From Hyphomicrobiales bacterium (GTDB lineage Bacteria; Pseudomonadota; Alphaproteobacteria; Rhizobiales; JAJFHC01), in assembly GCA_021775835.1 (NCBI GenBank), contig JAJFHC010000016.1, forward strand, positions 62,001 to 126,000: a stretch of 64,000 nucleotides of DNA, written 5' to 3'. Positions within the stretch are counted from its first letter, which is position 1. The number at the start of each line of letters is the position of its first letter. The translations under genes were made by a program, and so were the position numbers. Of the stretch, positions 8,513 to 17,328 are shown one piece after another. The notes under the pieces were generated by a model. That model was given only the letters and a program-made list of their open reading frames with translations. It did no database searches and had not been told where the DNA came from.

Positions 8513-10699
8513 GTGTCGCAGAGCGGTGGGAAAATGTCAGTTGGTATAACGAAAATCGGGTTGTTGCCTGTTGCGAGTATCTTCATAGGGCTCCTCACTG
8601 TTGCGACGGTTGTTTCGCAGCCGGTTGCGGCTGAGGCCGTCTCGCCGGCACCACTTATTGCCCATGGCGACAGCGCCGGAACGCCGGAAAGCCTAGCCAA
8701 GTTCCTGCAGAAGCTGCACGGCGCCGACAAGATGCATGTGGGCACAAAAGGCGGCTCGAAGCCGGCCATCAGGCTTGCCCAGAGTTCCGACGACGCGCTT
8801 CTTTCCGACAGCAGCGACGACGACAGCGGTGGTGACGATCTTTTGTCTGACACCGGCACCGACGACGATGACGATGTCCTGAAGGTTGGTGGCGAAGACA
8901 CCAACGAGACCGCGGAAGGCAAGAAGAAGGAGGTGGCCGCCAAACGTAAGGCCGCCAATGCGGAACATGAGAAACTGTTCCTGGAAAACCGTTACCCTTC
9001 AGCCAACACCTGCGGCACCTGCCATCCCAAGCATTACAAGGAATGGTCGGTCTCCCAGCATTCCTATGCCCAGCTCAGCCCGGTCTATCTGTCGCTGAAC
9101 AACAAGATCAACCAGTTGAGCAACGGCTCCAACGGCGATTTCTGCCTGCGCTGCCACTCGCCGGTCGGCGCCAACCTTGGGGAAAGCTCTTATGCTTCCA
9201 ACCTGGACCGGCATCCGACCTCGCGTGAAGGTATTACCTGCGTCGTGTGCCACCGCATGAACAAGTCCTACAACAAGGCCAGTGGTCGTCTGGCGCTGGT
9301 TGAAGGTGGGCTTACCGAACCTGTGTTCGGCCCCGACGGCAACGCGGGCATGGAGGACGTCCTGTCCAAGCCCGGCAAATACCGCGTTGTGACGGACCCT
9401 GAGAAGCCGGGGCGCAAAATCCACAACGAAGCCAAGGTTTTTGCCCCGATCAGCACGCCGGTATTCTGCGGCACTTGCCACGACGTGACACTCTTCAACG
9501 GCTTCCGTCTGGAGGAAGCGTTCAGCGAATACCGGACATCGCCGGCAGCCGCCAAGGGCATCACCTGTCAGGACTGCCACATGGGCAAGATCCAGGGTAA
9601 AGTGTCAGGCTATGAGCGGGGTCCGGCAGCGATTGTTGGCGACGAGCCGACTAAAGACCGCAAGCTGACCAGTCACCTGTTCTCAGGGCCTGATTATCCG
9701 ATCATTCACCCCGGCATTTTCCCGCACAACATCCAGGCAGCCGAGTTCAAGACTCTACGCGAATGGCTGAAATTCAAGCACAAGGCCGGCTGGGGCACGG
9801 ACAAGTTCGAGAACTCAGCACCGAAGAACTACAAGTTCCCGAAGGCGTGGGCTTCCATCGACGACCGCTATGAAGCACGCGAGATCCTGAACAAGCAGTT
9901 CGAATTGCTTGAGTTTGCCAGGAAAAAGCGCCTTGAAGTGCTGCGCATCGGCTACCGCATGGATGAGGTCGTCACCGATCGCTCCGACGAGGGTGGCATC
10001 GCGTTCCGCGTCAAGGTGCGCAACGGCACCGACGGGCACAATGTTCCCACAGGGTTTACCGGTGAGCGTCTTGTCTGGCTCGACGTGACGGTGAAGGACC
10101 GGGCCGGCAAGGTTGTCTTCCGCTCCGGCGACCGTGATCCCAACGGTGACGTGCGCGACGGGCACTCGGCCTATGTTCACGCCGGCAAGGTGGAGTATGA
10201 CAAGTATCTGTTCAGCCTGCAGTCGATCTTCGTGACCCAGAACGGCCGTGGCGGAGAGATTGAGCACGTCATTCCGATCCCTTATCCGACCATCTCGCTG
10301 CCGCGTGTGCTGCCGTCGACCACGTCGCTGGTGTTCACGGGCGAGCCGCCGACCGAGCGCAACCACAAGAAGGGCATCGAGCCCAACGGTCATCGCTGGG
10401 CGTCCTACAAGATCGACAGTGACCAACTGACCGGCAACCCGCCGTACAAGGCCAGCATCAAGCTGCGGTCGCAGATGGCGCCGGCCAACTTGATCACGGC
10501 GATGCAGGATGTGGGCTTCGACTACTTCATGACGCCACGCGAGGTGGGCGAGGCTGTGATCGCGGGAACCCAGACCCTGTGGCACAAGACGGTGCGGTTT
10601 GACACCGGCATCAGTGCAACGCCGAGCAGCGTCAACCATCTGGCGAAACCCGAGAAGAGACGTTCGACAATCACCCTGTCCGACGATGATCGAAATTGA
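8513..10699 (+). CDS. secreted pentaheme c-type cytochrome
   Basis: 728 residues from GTG 8513. An in-frame ATG at 8534, preceded by GGTGGG, is an equally good or better start. A signal peptide is clear (GLLPVASIFIGLLTVATVV, cleavage near AEA). A very acidic low-complexity linker (Asp/Ser-rich, about residues 95-125) follows. Five CXXCH heme c sites are visible: CGTCH, CLRCH, CVVCH, CGTCH, CQDCH. The C-terminal 250 residues form a beta-rich domain with the segment DGHNVPTGFTGERLVW, common in large multiheme cytochromes. It is therefore periplasmic or exported and carries electrons. The next gene, 108 bp downstream, is an outer-membrane barrel, so the pair may work together at the outer membrane. 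The physiological donor and acceptor are not shown by the sequence. Confidence 0.82.
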   Translation: MSQSGGKMSVGITKIGLLPVASIFIGLLTVATVVSQPVAAEAVSPAPLIAHGDSAGTPESLAKFLQKLHGADKMHVGTKGGSKPAIRLAQSSDDALLSDSSDDDSGGDDLLSDTGTDDDDDVLKVGGEDTNETAEGKKKEVAAKRKAANAEHEKLFLENRYPSANTCGTCHPKHYKEWSVSQHSYAQLSPVYLSLNNKINQLSNGSNGDFCLRCHSPVGANLGESSYASNLDRHPTSREGITCVVCHRMNKSYNKASGRLALVEGGLTEPVFGPDGNAGMEDVLSKPGKYRVVTDPEKPGRKIHNEAKVFAPISTPVFCGTCHDVTLFNGFRLEEAFSEYRTSPAAAKGITCQDCHMGKIQGKVSGYERGPAAIVGDEPTKDRKLTSHLFSGPDYPIIHPGIFPHNIQAAEFKTLREWLKFKHKAGWGTDKFENSAPKNYKFPKAWASIDDRYEAREILNKQFELLEFARKKRLEVLRIGYRMDEVVTDRSDEGGIAFRVKVRNGTDGHNVPTGFTGERLVWLDVTVKDRAGKVVFRSGDRDPNGDVRDGHSAYVHAGKVEYDKYLFSLQSIFVTQNGRGGEIEHVIPIPYPTISLPRVLPSTTSLVFTGEPPTERNHKKGIEPNGHRWASYKIDSDQLTGNPPYKASIKLRSQMAPANLITAMQDVGFDYFMTPREVGEAVIAGTQTLWHKTVRFDTGISATPSSVNHLAKPEKRRSTITLSDDDRN

Positions 10700-10807
10700 C
10701 AAGAACGGCTTCGGTAGGGAAATCGCTTATCCCGTTAACCCCACCGAAGCTGGCACAAAAAGACGTACTGCAGCACAGTCAACACATTAAAATTTGAGTT
10801 CCGATCA

Positions 10808-13009
10808 ATGACAAAGAGCACACTTAACACAAGAGCAAAGTTACTGGCTTCGGCGGCGTGTGTAGTCGTTGGATTGGGCTCAGCGACACAATCCTTTGCC
10901 GCGGACACAGGCGTCTGGCTTCAGGATCAGAAATGGTACGAAGCCGTTGAAACGTCGGGTAAACCACTCTTCCAGGCTTACATGCAAACCGCTGTTCGCG
11001 GCGAAGATGGAAATTTGGTGACTTTCAAACCGGCGGCAAACTTGCCTCTCGAAACCGGGGCATCGATCGCGCCAGGTGCGCCACTCTACGAAGCCTACCG
11101 GCAAACGGCCGTGCGTAACGAAGAGGGCAAGTTGGTCGCGTTCAAACCGGTTGCTGACGCGCCCGGGCTGGAGCGCGCTGAAATCCAGGCTCCGGTTCAT
11201 CCCCCTGTAGGGAACAAAGTATCCGCGGAAATCAAAAAATCCATCGAACCGGGCGCGCCCCTGTATGACGCCTACCGGCAAACTGCCGTACGCGGTAGCG
11301 GTGGGAAACTCATTGCTTTCAAACCAGCATCCGAACTGCCGCCGGAAAACAGACGGCTTGTTGAACCGGGTTCGCCTCTTTATGCGGCTTATCAAGAGAC
11401 TGCGGTGCCAACAATCGACGGAAAACTGGTGGTGTTCAAACCGTCGGAAAGCTCTCCTTACAAAACAGCAGCCGAAGGCCAATCGAAACCTAGCAACTCG
11501 ACCGGCCGTGTTTCGGCGTCTGCCGGGTCTGTCACCGATCCATCGTCAATCGTAAAGATCACACCGGTCGCCTCGTACAGTGGGGACGACATCGACGGAG
11601 ACGATGACGCTTGGTACAGCTCCTTCTGGCCGATTGGCCACAAGGTCGGCATCAACAAACTCAAAGACGAGTATGTCCCCTTCCAGACCGAGTTGTCCGA
11701 TGAAAAAGCCGCCAAGACTGGTCAGAACAAGCTCCCTGACCGGCCGCAGCTTTTCATTGAAGCCGGCGACGGCTTTCTTGACACGGGCAATCTTGACGAG
11801 GGATTTGAAGTCCCGCTGATCGGCGCGATCTGGCAACCACGTCTCTGGGCATACATGATCAGCAGGACGGCTGTTCAATCGTTTGACAATGGTGCACCGA
11901 ACGTCAAACGCGAATCCGAAGTCGCAACCCGACTCGACGCGTTCTTCAACCTTCAGTTGACTGGCACGGAAAAAATCTTGCTGGGCTTGCGCCCGGTCGA
12001 CAAGAACCGGTTCTCGGATTTCTCGAAATACACCATTTCCGGACGCGAGGAAGGCTTCAATATTGACTACAGAATAGGGCTGGAAACTCTGTTCTTCGAG
12101 GGCGATCTCGGTAGCCTGTTTCCGGTTCTTGACAGGGAAGGCATCCTGCCGATTGATCTGGGCTTCACCGTTGGCCGTCAGCCATTGATTTTCCAGGAAG
12201 GTATCCTGATCAACGACACGATTGATGCCGTCGGCCTGGTCCGCAACAATATACCGTTCCCGGGAACATCCAACCTCCGGATTTCCGGCATTTATGGCTG
12301 GAACCGGACAGACCGTAACGACGGAAAATCCGGCGACGAGGAATTGTTCGGTCTGTTCACCGCAGCCGACATGCACCAGAGTACCGTCAATCTGGATCTG
12401 ATCTACATCAAGGACGGCGAAGTATCGGGCGATGGCCTCTATGGTGGCCTCTCGACAATTCAGAGAATTCCGTCTCTCGGCGGCATTAGTACCGCTTTCC
12501 GTGTCAACGCGTCCTATGCCGTGGATCAGGACAGGGACCGCAACACCAGCAGGCTGGGTACCGGCGTCCTGTTTACGTCCGAAATCTCAAAAACCGTTCA
12601 CGGGTCCAGCGATATTGTGTATTTCAATTCGTTTCTGGGTCTTGGAAACTATACACAGGCCGGCCGTGAGGCCATTGTCGGCGGTCCTCTGGCCAACACC
12701 GGCATCCTGTTTGCATCAGCTAGCCTGAGTTTGTTCGGCGCAGAGATCAATCCGTTCATTCCTGATGATGTCATCGGCGGAGCCATTGGCTACCAGGCCT
12801 TCTGGGACGACCACCGCCGTAACCTAGTTCTGGAAATTGCCGGACGTCATGATTTGGAAGGCGAAAGTTTCGACACACTGGGGTTCGGGTTCCAACTCCA
12901 GCAAGCCGTCGGTCAGCACATCCAGCTGCAGCTTGAAGGCTTCTACACCCTCAACACGGAACGTGCCGACGGTTCGGGAACACGCGCGGAAATCCTGTTC
13001 GTTCTCTGA
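10808..13009 (+). CDS. outer-membrane beta-barrel (alginate-export-like) with four N-terminal repeats
   Basis: 733 residues. A signal peptide ends near residue 31 (QSFAAD). Residues 51-76, 89-114, 148-173 and 187-212 are four copies of one unit whose core reads PLYxAYRQTAVR followed by GKLVAFKP. Residues about 300-733 alternate polar and hydrophobic strands typical of a barrel. The segment GFTVGRQPLIFQEGILIND resembles the alginate-export family (AlgE-like, PF13372-type). It lies directly behind the pentaheme cytochrome gene and is closed by a strong hairpin at 13017. The repeats probably form a periplasmic or surface module, perhaps a docking site, but that is inference. The final residue is Leu rather than the usual aromatic. 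Confidence 0.7.
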   Translation: MTKSTLNTRAKLLASAACVVVGLGSATQSFAADTGVWLQDQKWYEAVETSGKPLFQAYMQTAVRGEDGNLVTFKPAANLPLETGASIAPGAPLYEAYRQTAVRNEEGKLVAFKPVADAPGLERAEIQAPVHPPVGNKVSAEIKKSIEPGAPLYDAYRQTAVRGSGGKLIAFKPASELPPENRRLVEPGSPLYAAYQETAVPTIDGKLVVFKPSESSPYKTAAEGQSKPSNSTGRVSASAGSVTDPSSIVKITPVASYSGDDIDGDDDAWYSSFWPIGHKVGINKLKDEYVPFQTELSDEKAAKTGQNKLPDRPQLFIEAGDGFLDTGNLDEGFEVPLIGAIWQPRLWAYMISRTAVQSFDNGAPNVKRESEVATRLDAFFNLQLTGTEKILLGLRPVDKNRFSDFSKYTISGREEGFNIDYRIGLETLFFEGDLGSLFPVLDREGILPIDLGFTVGRQPLIFQEGILINDTIDAVGLVRNNIPFPGTSNLRISGIYGWNRTDRNDGKSGDEELFGLFTAADMHQSTVNLDLIYIKDGEVSGDGLYGGLSTIQRIPSLGGISTAFRVNASYAVDQDRDRNTSRLGTGVLFTSEISKTVHGSSDIVYFNSFLGLGNYTQAGREAIVGGPLANTGILFASASLSLFGAEINPFIPDDVIGGAIGYQAFWDDHRRNLVLEIAGRHDLEGESFDTLGFGFQLQQAVGQHIQLQLEGFYTLNTERADGSGTRAEILFVL

Positions 13010-13016
13010 TATCAAA

Positions 13017-13043
13017 GCCTCCGGCGAACGTCACGCCGGAGGC
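13017..13043 (+). terminator. hairpin behind the barrel gene
   Basis: A perfect 10-bp stem (GCCTCCGGCG with CGCCGGAGGC) encloses a 7-nt loop 8 bp after the stop codon. There is no clear T-run, so it is either an atypical terminator or an mRNA 3' end stabiliser. Confidence 0.5.
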
Positions 13044-13185
13044 CATCAGGACATCGTCTTGACAGGGATACAAGCCGTTGGGCCTCTTGGGTTTACCGTC
13101 CAAATATACGTGACGGCACCGGGCGAAACGGTGCTAGACTATCCGGCATCACAACATAAAAACACGCAACTTGGGGGCTGTTACT

Positions 13186-14556
13186 ATGTCGAAAATTGTG
13201 TCGGCTGAAAAAGTCGAAGAATATCAAAACCGTTTCATGGAGGGATTGAAGCGGCGCAACCCGGGCGAGACGGAATTCCATCAGGCGGTCTACGAAGTCG
13301 TCCAGAGCATTTTCCCCTATATCGCCGACAAACCACACTATCATCAAAAGCAGATACTCGAACGCATGGCGGAGCCCGACCGCGTCATCATTTTCCGGGT
13401 CTGCTGGGAGGATGACGAGGGTAACATCCGTGTCAATCGCGGGTACCGGGTCCAGAACAACAATGCCATCGGTCCCTACAAAGGCGGACTGCGGTTTCAC
13501 CCCAGTGTCACACTCAGCGTTCTGAAGTTTCTCGCCTTCGAACAGACCTTTAAAAATTCTCTGACCGGTCTGCCCATGGGTGGCGGCAAGGGCGGCTCGG
13601 ACTTCAACCCCAAGGGGAAATCCGACAACGAAGTCATGCGCTTTTGCCAGGCGTTCATGAACGAACTTCATCACCACATCGGCCCCAATCTTGACGTGCC
13701 GGCCGGTGACATCGGTGTCGGCGGCCGGGAGATCGGTTACCTGTTTGGCCAGTACAAGAACCTCACCCATCAGTACGTGGGCGTCCTGACCGGCAAGGGT
13801 CTGGAATACGGTGGCAGCCTGATCCGGACCGAGGCAACCGGCTATGGCGCTGTCTACATGATGGAGAACATGCTCGCGTTGAAGAACGACTCCTTCGAGG
13901 GTAAAACCTGCCTGGTTTCGGGTTCAGGCAACGTCGCCACCTATGCCGTCGAAAAGATCAACCATCTGGGAGGTAAGGTTGTCACTCTGTCCGATTCCGG
14001 CGGTTATATCCACGACCCCGACGGTATTGACGCAGAAAAACTCGCCTGGGTGATCAATCTGAAGAACGTCAAGAGAGGCCGGATCTCAGAATACACCGAG
14101 GAATTCAAAGGCGCATCGTTCCACGAAGGCCGGCGTCCCTGGGAGGTCCCCTGTGACCTCGCCTTCCCTTGCGCCACCCAGAACGAGATCTCGGCTGAAG
14201 AAGCCAAGACCCTGCTCAGAAACGGTTGTACCGGAGTTTCGGAGGGCGCCAATATGCCGACGGACCAGGAAGGTATTCATGCCTTTGTGGACGCCAGGAT
14301 CCTGTTTGCCCCGAGCAAGGCTGCAAATGCAGGAGGCGTCGCGGTGTCCGGGCTGGAAATGAGCCAGAACAGTGCGCGTGTAAACTGGAGCGAGGACGAA
14401 CTGCAAAGAATGTTAAGCGAAACCATGAAGGGAATTCACGACAAATGCGTCCAATATGGCCGCGAAGACGATGGTTATGTGAACTACCTCAAGGGCGCAA
14501 ATATCGCAGGCTTCGTCAAGGTTGCTGACGCCATGCTCGCCTATGGAGTAGTTTAA
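13186..14556 (+). CDS. gdhA: NADP-type glutamate dehydrogenase
   Basis: 456 residues from ATG 13186, which is preceded by GGGG at a good distance. A TTG at 13171 lies over that ribosome-binding site and is rejected. It makes glutamate from 2-oxoglutarate and ammonium in the cytoplasm. Signatures of the hexameric small-subunit GDH family are all present: IGPYKGGLRFHPSV, LPMGGGKGGSDFNPKGKS with the catalytic Lys, DVPAGDIGVGGREIG, the dinucleotide-binding VSGSGNVATYA, and the C-terminal ANIAGFVKVADAMLA. Length is normal. It stands alone between two cytochrome clusters, with a hairpin before it and an inverted repeat behind it. The NADP preference is assumed from similarity to E. coli GdhA. Confidence 0.95.
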   Translation: MSKIVSAEKVEEYQNRFMEGLKRRNPGETEFHQAVYEVVQSIFPYIADKPHYHQKQILERMAEPDRVIIFRVCWEDDEGNIRVNRGYRVQNNNAIGPYKGGLRFHPSVTLSVLKFLAFEQTFKNSLTGLPMGGGKGGSDFNPKGKSDNEVMRFCQAFMNELHHHIGPNLDVPAGDIGVGGREIGYLFGQYKNLTHQYVGVLTGKGLEYGGSLIRTEATGYGAVYMMENMLALKNDSFEGKTCLVSGSGNVATYAVEKINHLGGKVVTLSDSGGYIHDPDGIDAEKLAWVINLKNVKRGRISEYTEEFKGASFHEGRRPWEVPCDLAFPCATQNEISAEEAKTLLRNGCTGVSEGANMPTDQEGIHAFVDARILFAPSKAANAGGVAVSGLEMSQNSARVNWSEDELQRMLSETMKGIHDKCVQYGREDDGYVNYLKGANIAGFVKVADAMLAYGVV

Positions 14557-14610
14557 CGGTTTCGAATGGTATCTATGCAACGGTCGGAATGACCGTGGGA
14601 CTCGAAACCG
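14557..14610 (+). terminator. nested hairpin behind gdhA
   Basis: CGGTTTCGA (14557-14565) pairs with TCGAAACCG (14602-14610), and inside it CGGTC (14581-14585) pairs with GACCG (14591-14595). It begins directly after the gdhA stop codon. No T-run follows, so its role as a terminator is uncertain. Confidence 0.35.
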
Positions 14611-14982
14611 CTTATAGATAATGACTCGAATCGAGTTGGCTGTTAAACTTTTTACAAAGTTATAAGAACACTCGGTCTCAAAAGGCGTGATCAAAGAACC
14701 GTGTAATGTGTAAGTTTAAATCAGAAAATACCCCGCGCTCTGAATGACTTAGCAGGCAAGGGAGTATTACCTGAGGCTGATTTTTGGAGATCGGCAGATC
14801 GTAAGTTAGGGGGAAACGGTCATTTTCGCAGTCGTTACATCTCGATTGTACTCGAATTCGCCGCGAAGATCGGACAGGGCACGCCTTAACGGTGTTGTAC
14901 TGAGGTCCCGCATAGCCTTTTCGGCCCTGACCACGGGGACAGCGTCCAACTGTGCCCCAACCAATCCAATGAGGAGTATCTG
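14611..14982. other. intergenic region before the electron-transfer operon
   Basis: About 370 bp without a credible gene. A 13-nt palindrome ACTCGAATCGAGT lies at 14624-14636. The region presumably carries the promoter of the operon beginning at 14983, but I could not pick a convincing -35/-10 pair. Confidence 0.4.
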
Positions 14983-16260
14983 ATGGCTCTAGCGCTACAG
15001 ATCGGCGGTGGACTGATCGTGCTCTTTGCACTGCTGCAGGCCGGTACAGGTCTGGTTGCCCAGTTCAACAGCGCCGTTCGCAATCGTCAGATGGACCAGC
15101 GCAAGTTTGCCTTCTTCGGTGAGCGGGCCAACATTCTGATTAAGCGCGCGGAAGTCGATCGGCTGCGCACTGAGTTGACCTGGGCGGGAAAGAGAAAGTT
15201 TCGTATTGCCAAAAAGAATATCGAAAACAAGGCTGGCGATATCTGCTCTTTTTATCTTGAGCCCCATGACGGCGGCGCCCTGCCCCCGTTTCAGCCAGGC
15301 CAGTTTTTGACCTTCGAGCTGAAGATACCCGATCAGCCCGTGCCGATTGTGCGTTGCTATTCACTGTCCGACAGTCCTTTGGCGAAAGACTGGTATCGGG
15401 TCAGTATCAAGCGCCAGGGTCCGCCGCCTAAAGCCGATCCGGGAACGCCTCCGGGTCTGTCCTCGAATTTTTTCCATGACGGCCTAAAGGAAGGCGACGT
15501 TGTCGATGTCGATGCGCCCAATGGCGGATTCTATCTGGACACCCATTCCGAGCGGCCCGTCGCCCTGATCGGCGGCGGCGTCGGGCTGACGCCTGTCCTT
15601 TCCATGCTTAAATGGTTGGCAGACAGCGGCAGTCATCGTGAAACGTGGTTTTTCTACGGTGTCAGGAACGGCGATGATATCGCTTTGCGAAATGAAATCG
15701 AAGAAATCATTGAAAACAACAGCCATTTCCATTCGGTAATCGTTTACAGCGCCCCATCGGAAGACTGCGTTGAAGGCAAGGATTATGACGCAAGCGGCTA
15801 TCTGAACGTCGACGTCATGAAGAAGTACCTGGGAACGTCGAACTACGAATTCTACATTTGCGGTCCGCCGCCCATGATGGACTCGACGACAACGCAACTT
15901 ATGGAATGGGGCGTGCCCGAAGAGGACATTCATTTTGAGGCCTTTGGCCCGGCGACCGTCAAGAAGGTTCATAAGGGTGATGCCGAACCGGGTGCGACCG
16001 GAGAAACATTCAAGGTCGAATTCGCCCGTTCGGGTAAATCGGTTACCTGGAGCGAAGGCGACGGCACTTTGCTGGATCTGGCCGAAGCGAATGGAGTGCG
16101 GATCAGCTCTGGTTGTCGGGCCGGCAACTGCGGCACCTGCTCCACTGCGGTGAAGGACGGAAAAGTAGACTATGTCTCCAAGCCCGCCACCAAACCGGCG
16201 CAAGGGACCGCGTTGGTATGTGTCGCGTGTCCGAATGGAGACATTGCGCTGGATGTATAA
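14983..16260 (+). CDS. membrane-anchored FAD/NAD(P)H oxidoreductase with C-terminal 2Fe-2S domain
   Basis: 425 residues; the ATG follows a GAGGAG. One N-terminal membrane helix (about 7-28) anchors a ferredoxin-NADP-reductase-type module. The FAD-binding motif RCYSLSD is at 124-130, the nucleotide-binding IGGGVGLTPVLSML at 196-209, and the CGPPPMM motif at 293-299. A plant-type 2Fe-2S domain closes the protein, with Cys378, Cys383, Cys386 and a fourth Cys at 413 or 416. This arrangement moves electrons between NAD(P)H and an external carrier, as in NqrF or flavohemoprotein reductase domains. It opens an operon with c-type cytochromes, a four-cluster ferredoxin and a cytochrome b, so it is likely the NAD(P)H entry or exit point of that chain. 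Direction of flow is unknown. Confidence 0.85.
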   Translation: MALALQIGGGLIVLFALLQAGTGLVAQFNSAVRNRQMDQRKFAFFGERANILIKRAEVDRLRTELTWAGKRKFRIAKKNIENKAGDICSFYLEPHDGGALPPFQPGQFLTFELKIPDQPVPIVRCYSLSDSPLAKDWYRVSIKRQGPPPKADPGTPPGLSSNFFHDGLKEGDVVDVDAPNGGFYLDTHSERPVALIGGGVGLTPVLSMLKWLADSGSHRETWFFYGVRNGDDIALRNEIEEIIENNSHFHSVIVYSAPSEDCVEGKDYDASGYLNVDVMKKYLGTSNYEFYICGPPPMMDSTTTQLMEWGVPEEDIHFEAFGPATVKKVHKGDAEPGATGETFKVEFARSGKSVTWSEGDGTLLDLAEANGVRISSGCRAGNCGTCSTAVKDGKVDYVSKPATKPAQGTALVCVACPNGDIALDV

Positions 16261-16279
16261 TGCAATAAGATAATCAAGC

Positions 16280-16299
16280 TTTTCATGAGTATATGAAAA
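16280..16299 (+). promoter_or_regulatory. small hairpin between reductase and cytochrome genes
   Basis: TTTTCAT and ATGAAAA form a 7-bp AT-rich stem around a 6-nt loop in the 53-bp gap, just before the ribosome-binding site of the c554-like gene. It could tune relative expression; weak evidence. Confidence 0.25.
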
Positions 16300-16313
16300 A
16301 TCGGGGATGAAAT

Positions 16314-17327
16314 ATGACAAACATGTGGAAAAATCTAGGGCCAGTGCGGTTGCTGAGCCTTGTTGCAATGACGTCGTTCTTGTTTGGTGTGTCGGCAGCG
16401 ACGGCCGGTCCGGATGAGATTGTCGGGCCGAATAATTGTGCCGAATGCCACATTAAAGAGACTGCGGCCTGGAAGACGACTCATCATTTCTCGACCTTCC
16501 GGGCGCTGCCCAAGAGCGACGAAGCAAAGGAAATCGCGTCGAAGATGGGCGTGAAACGGCTGAAGGCCGATAGTTTGTGCCTGAGTTGTCATTTCACGAA
16601 TCAGACTGTCTCGGGATCTCCCAAAGCCATTTCAGGGATTTCGTGTGAGTCCTGCCATTCAGAGGGTAAGGAATGGTACAAGGTTCACTCTGAGTTCAGC
16701 GGCAAGAAGGAAGGTCAGGAAAGCGCGGCGGAAATTGCCGCGCGCTGGGAGAAGTCCGAAGCAGCTGGCATGATCCGCCCGAAAATGACCTATACGCTGG
16801 CCAAGAATTGTTTCACCTGCCATCTGGTCCTTGATGAGAAACTGGTCAACACGGGCGGGCACGCAGCCGGCAGCAAGTTTGAGCTTGTAAGTTGGTCGCA
16901 GGGCGAAGTGCGCCACAACTCTTGGTACAACAAGGGTAAGGGCAATCCGGAAGCCAACACTGAACGTAAACGCATGTTGTTCCTCGTCGGACGCATCGTT
17001 GAACTGGAAATGGCACTGATCGGCGTCGGCAAGGCGACGGTCAAGAAGGATTACGCCTTGAAGATGGCCAAACGCGCCGGCAACGCTCGCAAAGTCGTGG
17101 CCACTCTTGCAAAGCTGCTGCCCGACGCATCGGAGCTACAGGAAATTGTGGCGGTTGCCAAAGCCGCCAAGTTAAAGCTCAACAACGAAGCTCAGATGAA
17201 CGATGCTGCAGGCAAGATCTCAGTTTTGGGATTGAAATTTGCCGCCGGTCATGACGGTTCTGCTTTCGGCGCCATCGACAAATACATTCCGGGGCCAAAG
17301 AAGTACAAGGGTCAGGCATCTAACTAA
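16314..17327 (+). CDS. tetraheme cytochrome c554-like protein
   Basis: 337 residues. The start ATG is preceded by GGGGATG. The signal peptide (LLSLVAMTSFLFGVSAATA) indicates the periplasm. Four CXXCH sites are visible: CAECH, CLSCH, CESCH and CFTCH. The first is followed by IKETAAWKTTHH, the pattern of the cytochrome c554 / c-prime family, in which four hemes stack for fast electron transfer. The C-terminal 150 residues are helical, rich in Lys and Ala, and lack heme sites. It sits between the flavin/2Fe-2S reductase and the cNMP/4Fe-4S protein; its stop is one base before the next ATG, so the genes are co-translated. Family members act in hydroxylamine oxidation or NO reduction in nitrifiers, but no hydroxylamine oxidoreductase is seen here. 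Confidence 0.82.
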   Translation: MTNMWKNLGPVRLLSLVAMTSFLFGVSAATAGPDEIVGPNNCAECHIKETAAWKTTHHFSTFRALPKSDEAKEIASKMGVKRLKADSLCLSCHFTNQTVSGSPKAISGISCESCHSEGKEWYKVHSEFSGKKEGQESAAEIAARWEKSEAAGMIRPKMTYTLAKNCFTCHLVLDEKLVNTGGHAAGSKFELVSWSQGEVRHNSWYNKGKGNPEANTERKRMLFLVGRIVELEMALIGVGKATVKKDYALKMAKRAGNARKVVATLAKLLPDASELQEIVAVAKAAKLKLNNEAQMNDAAGKISVLGLKFAAGHDGSAFGAIDKYIPGPKKYKGQASN

Positions 17328-17328
17328 A

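Noticed and set aside
13171..13185. TTG start for gdhA
   Set aside because: The TTG sits on the ribosome-binding site of ATG 13186, which matches the family N-terminus.
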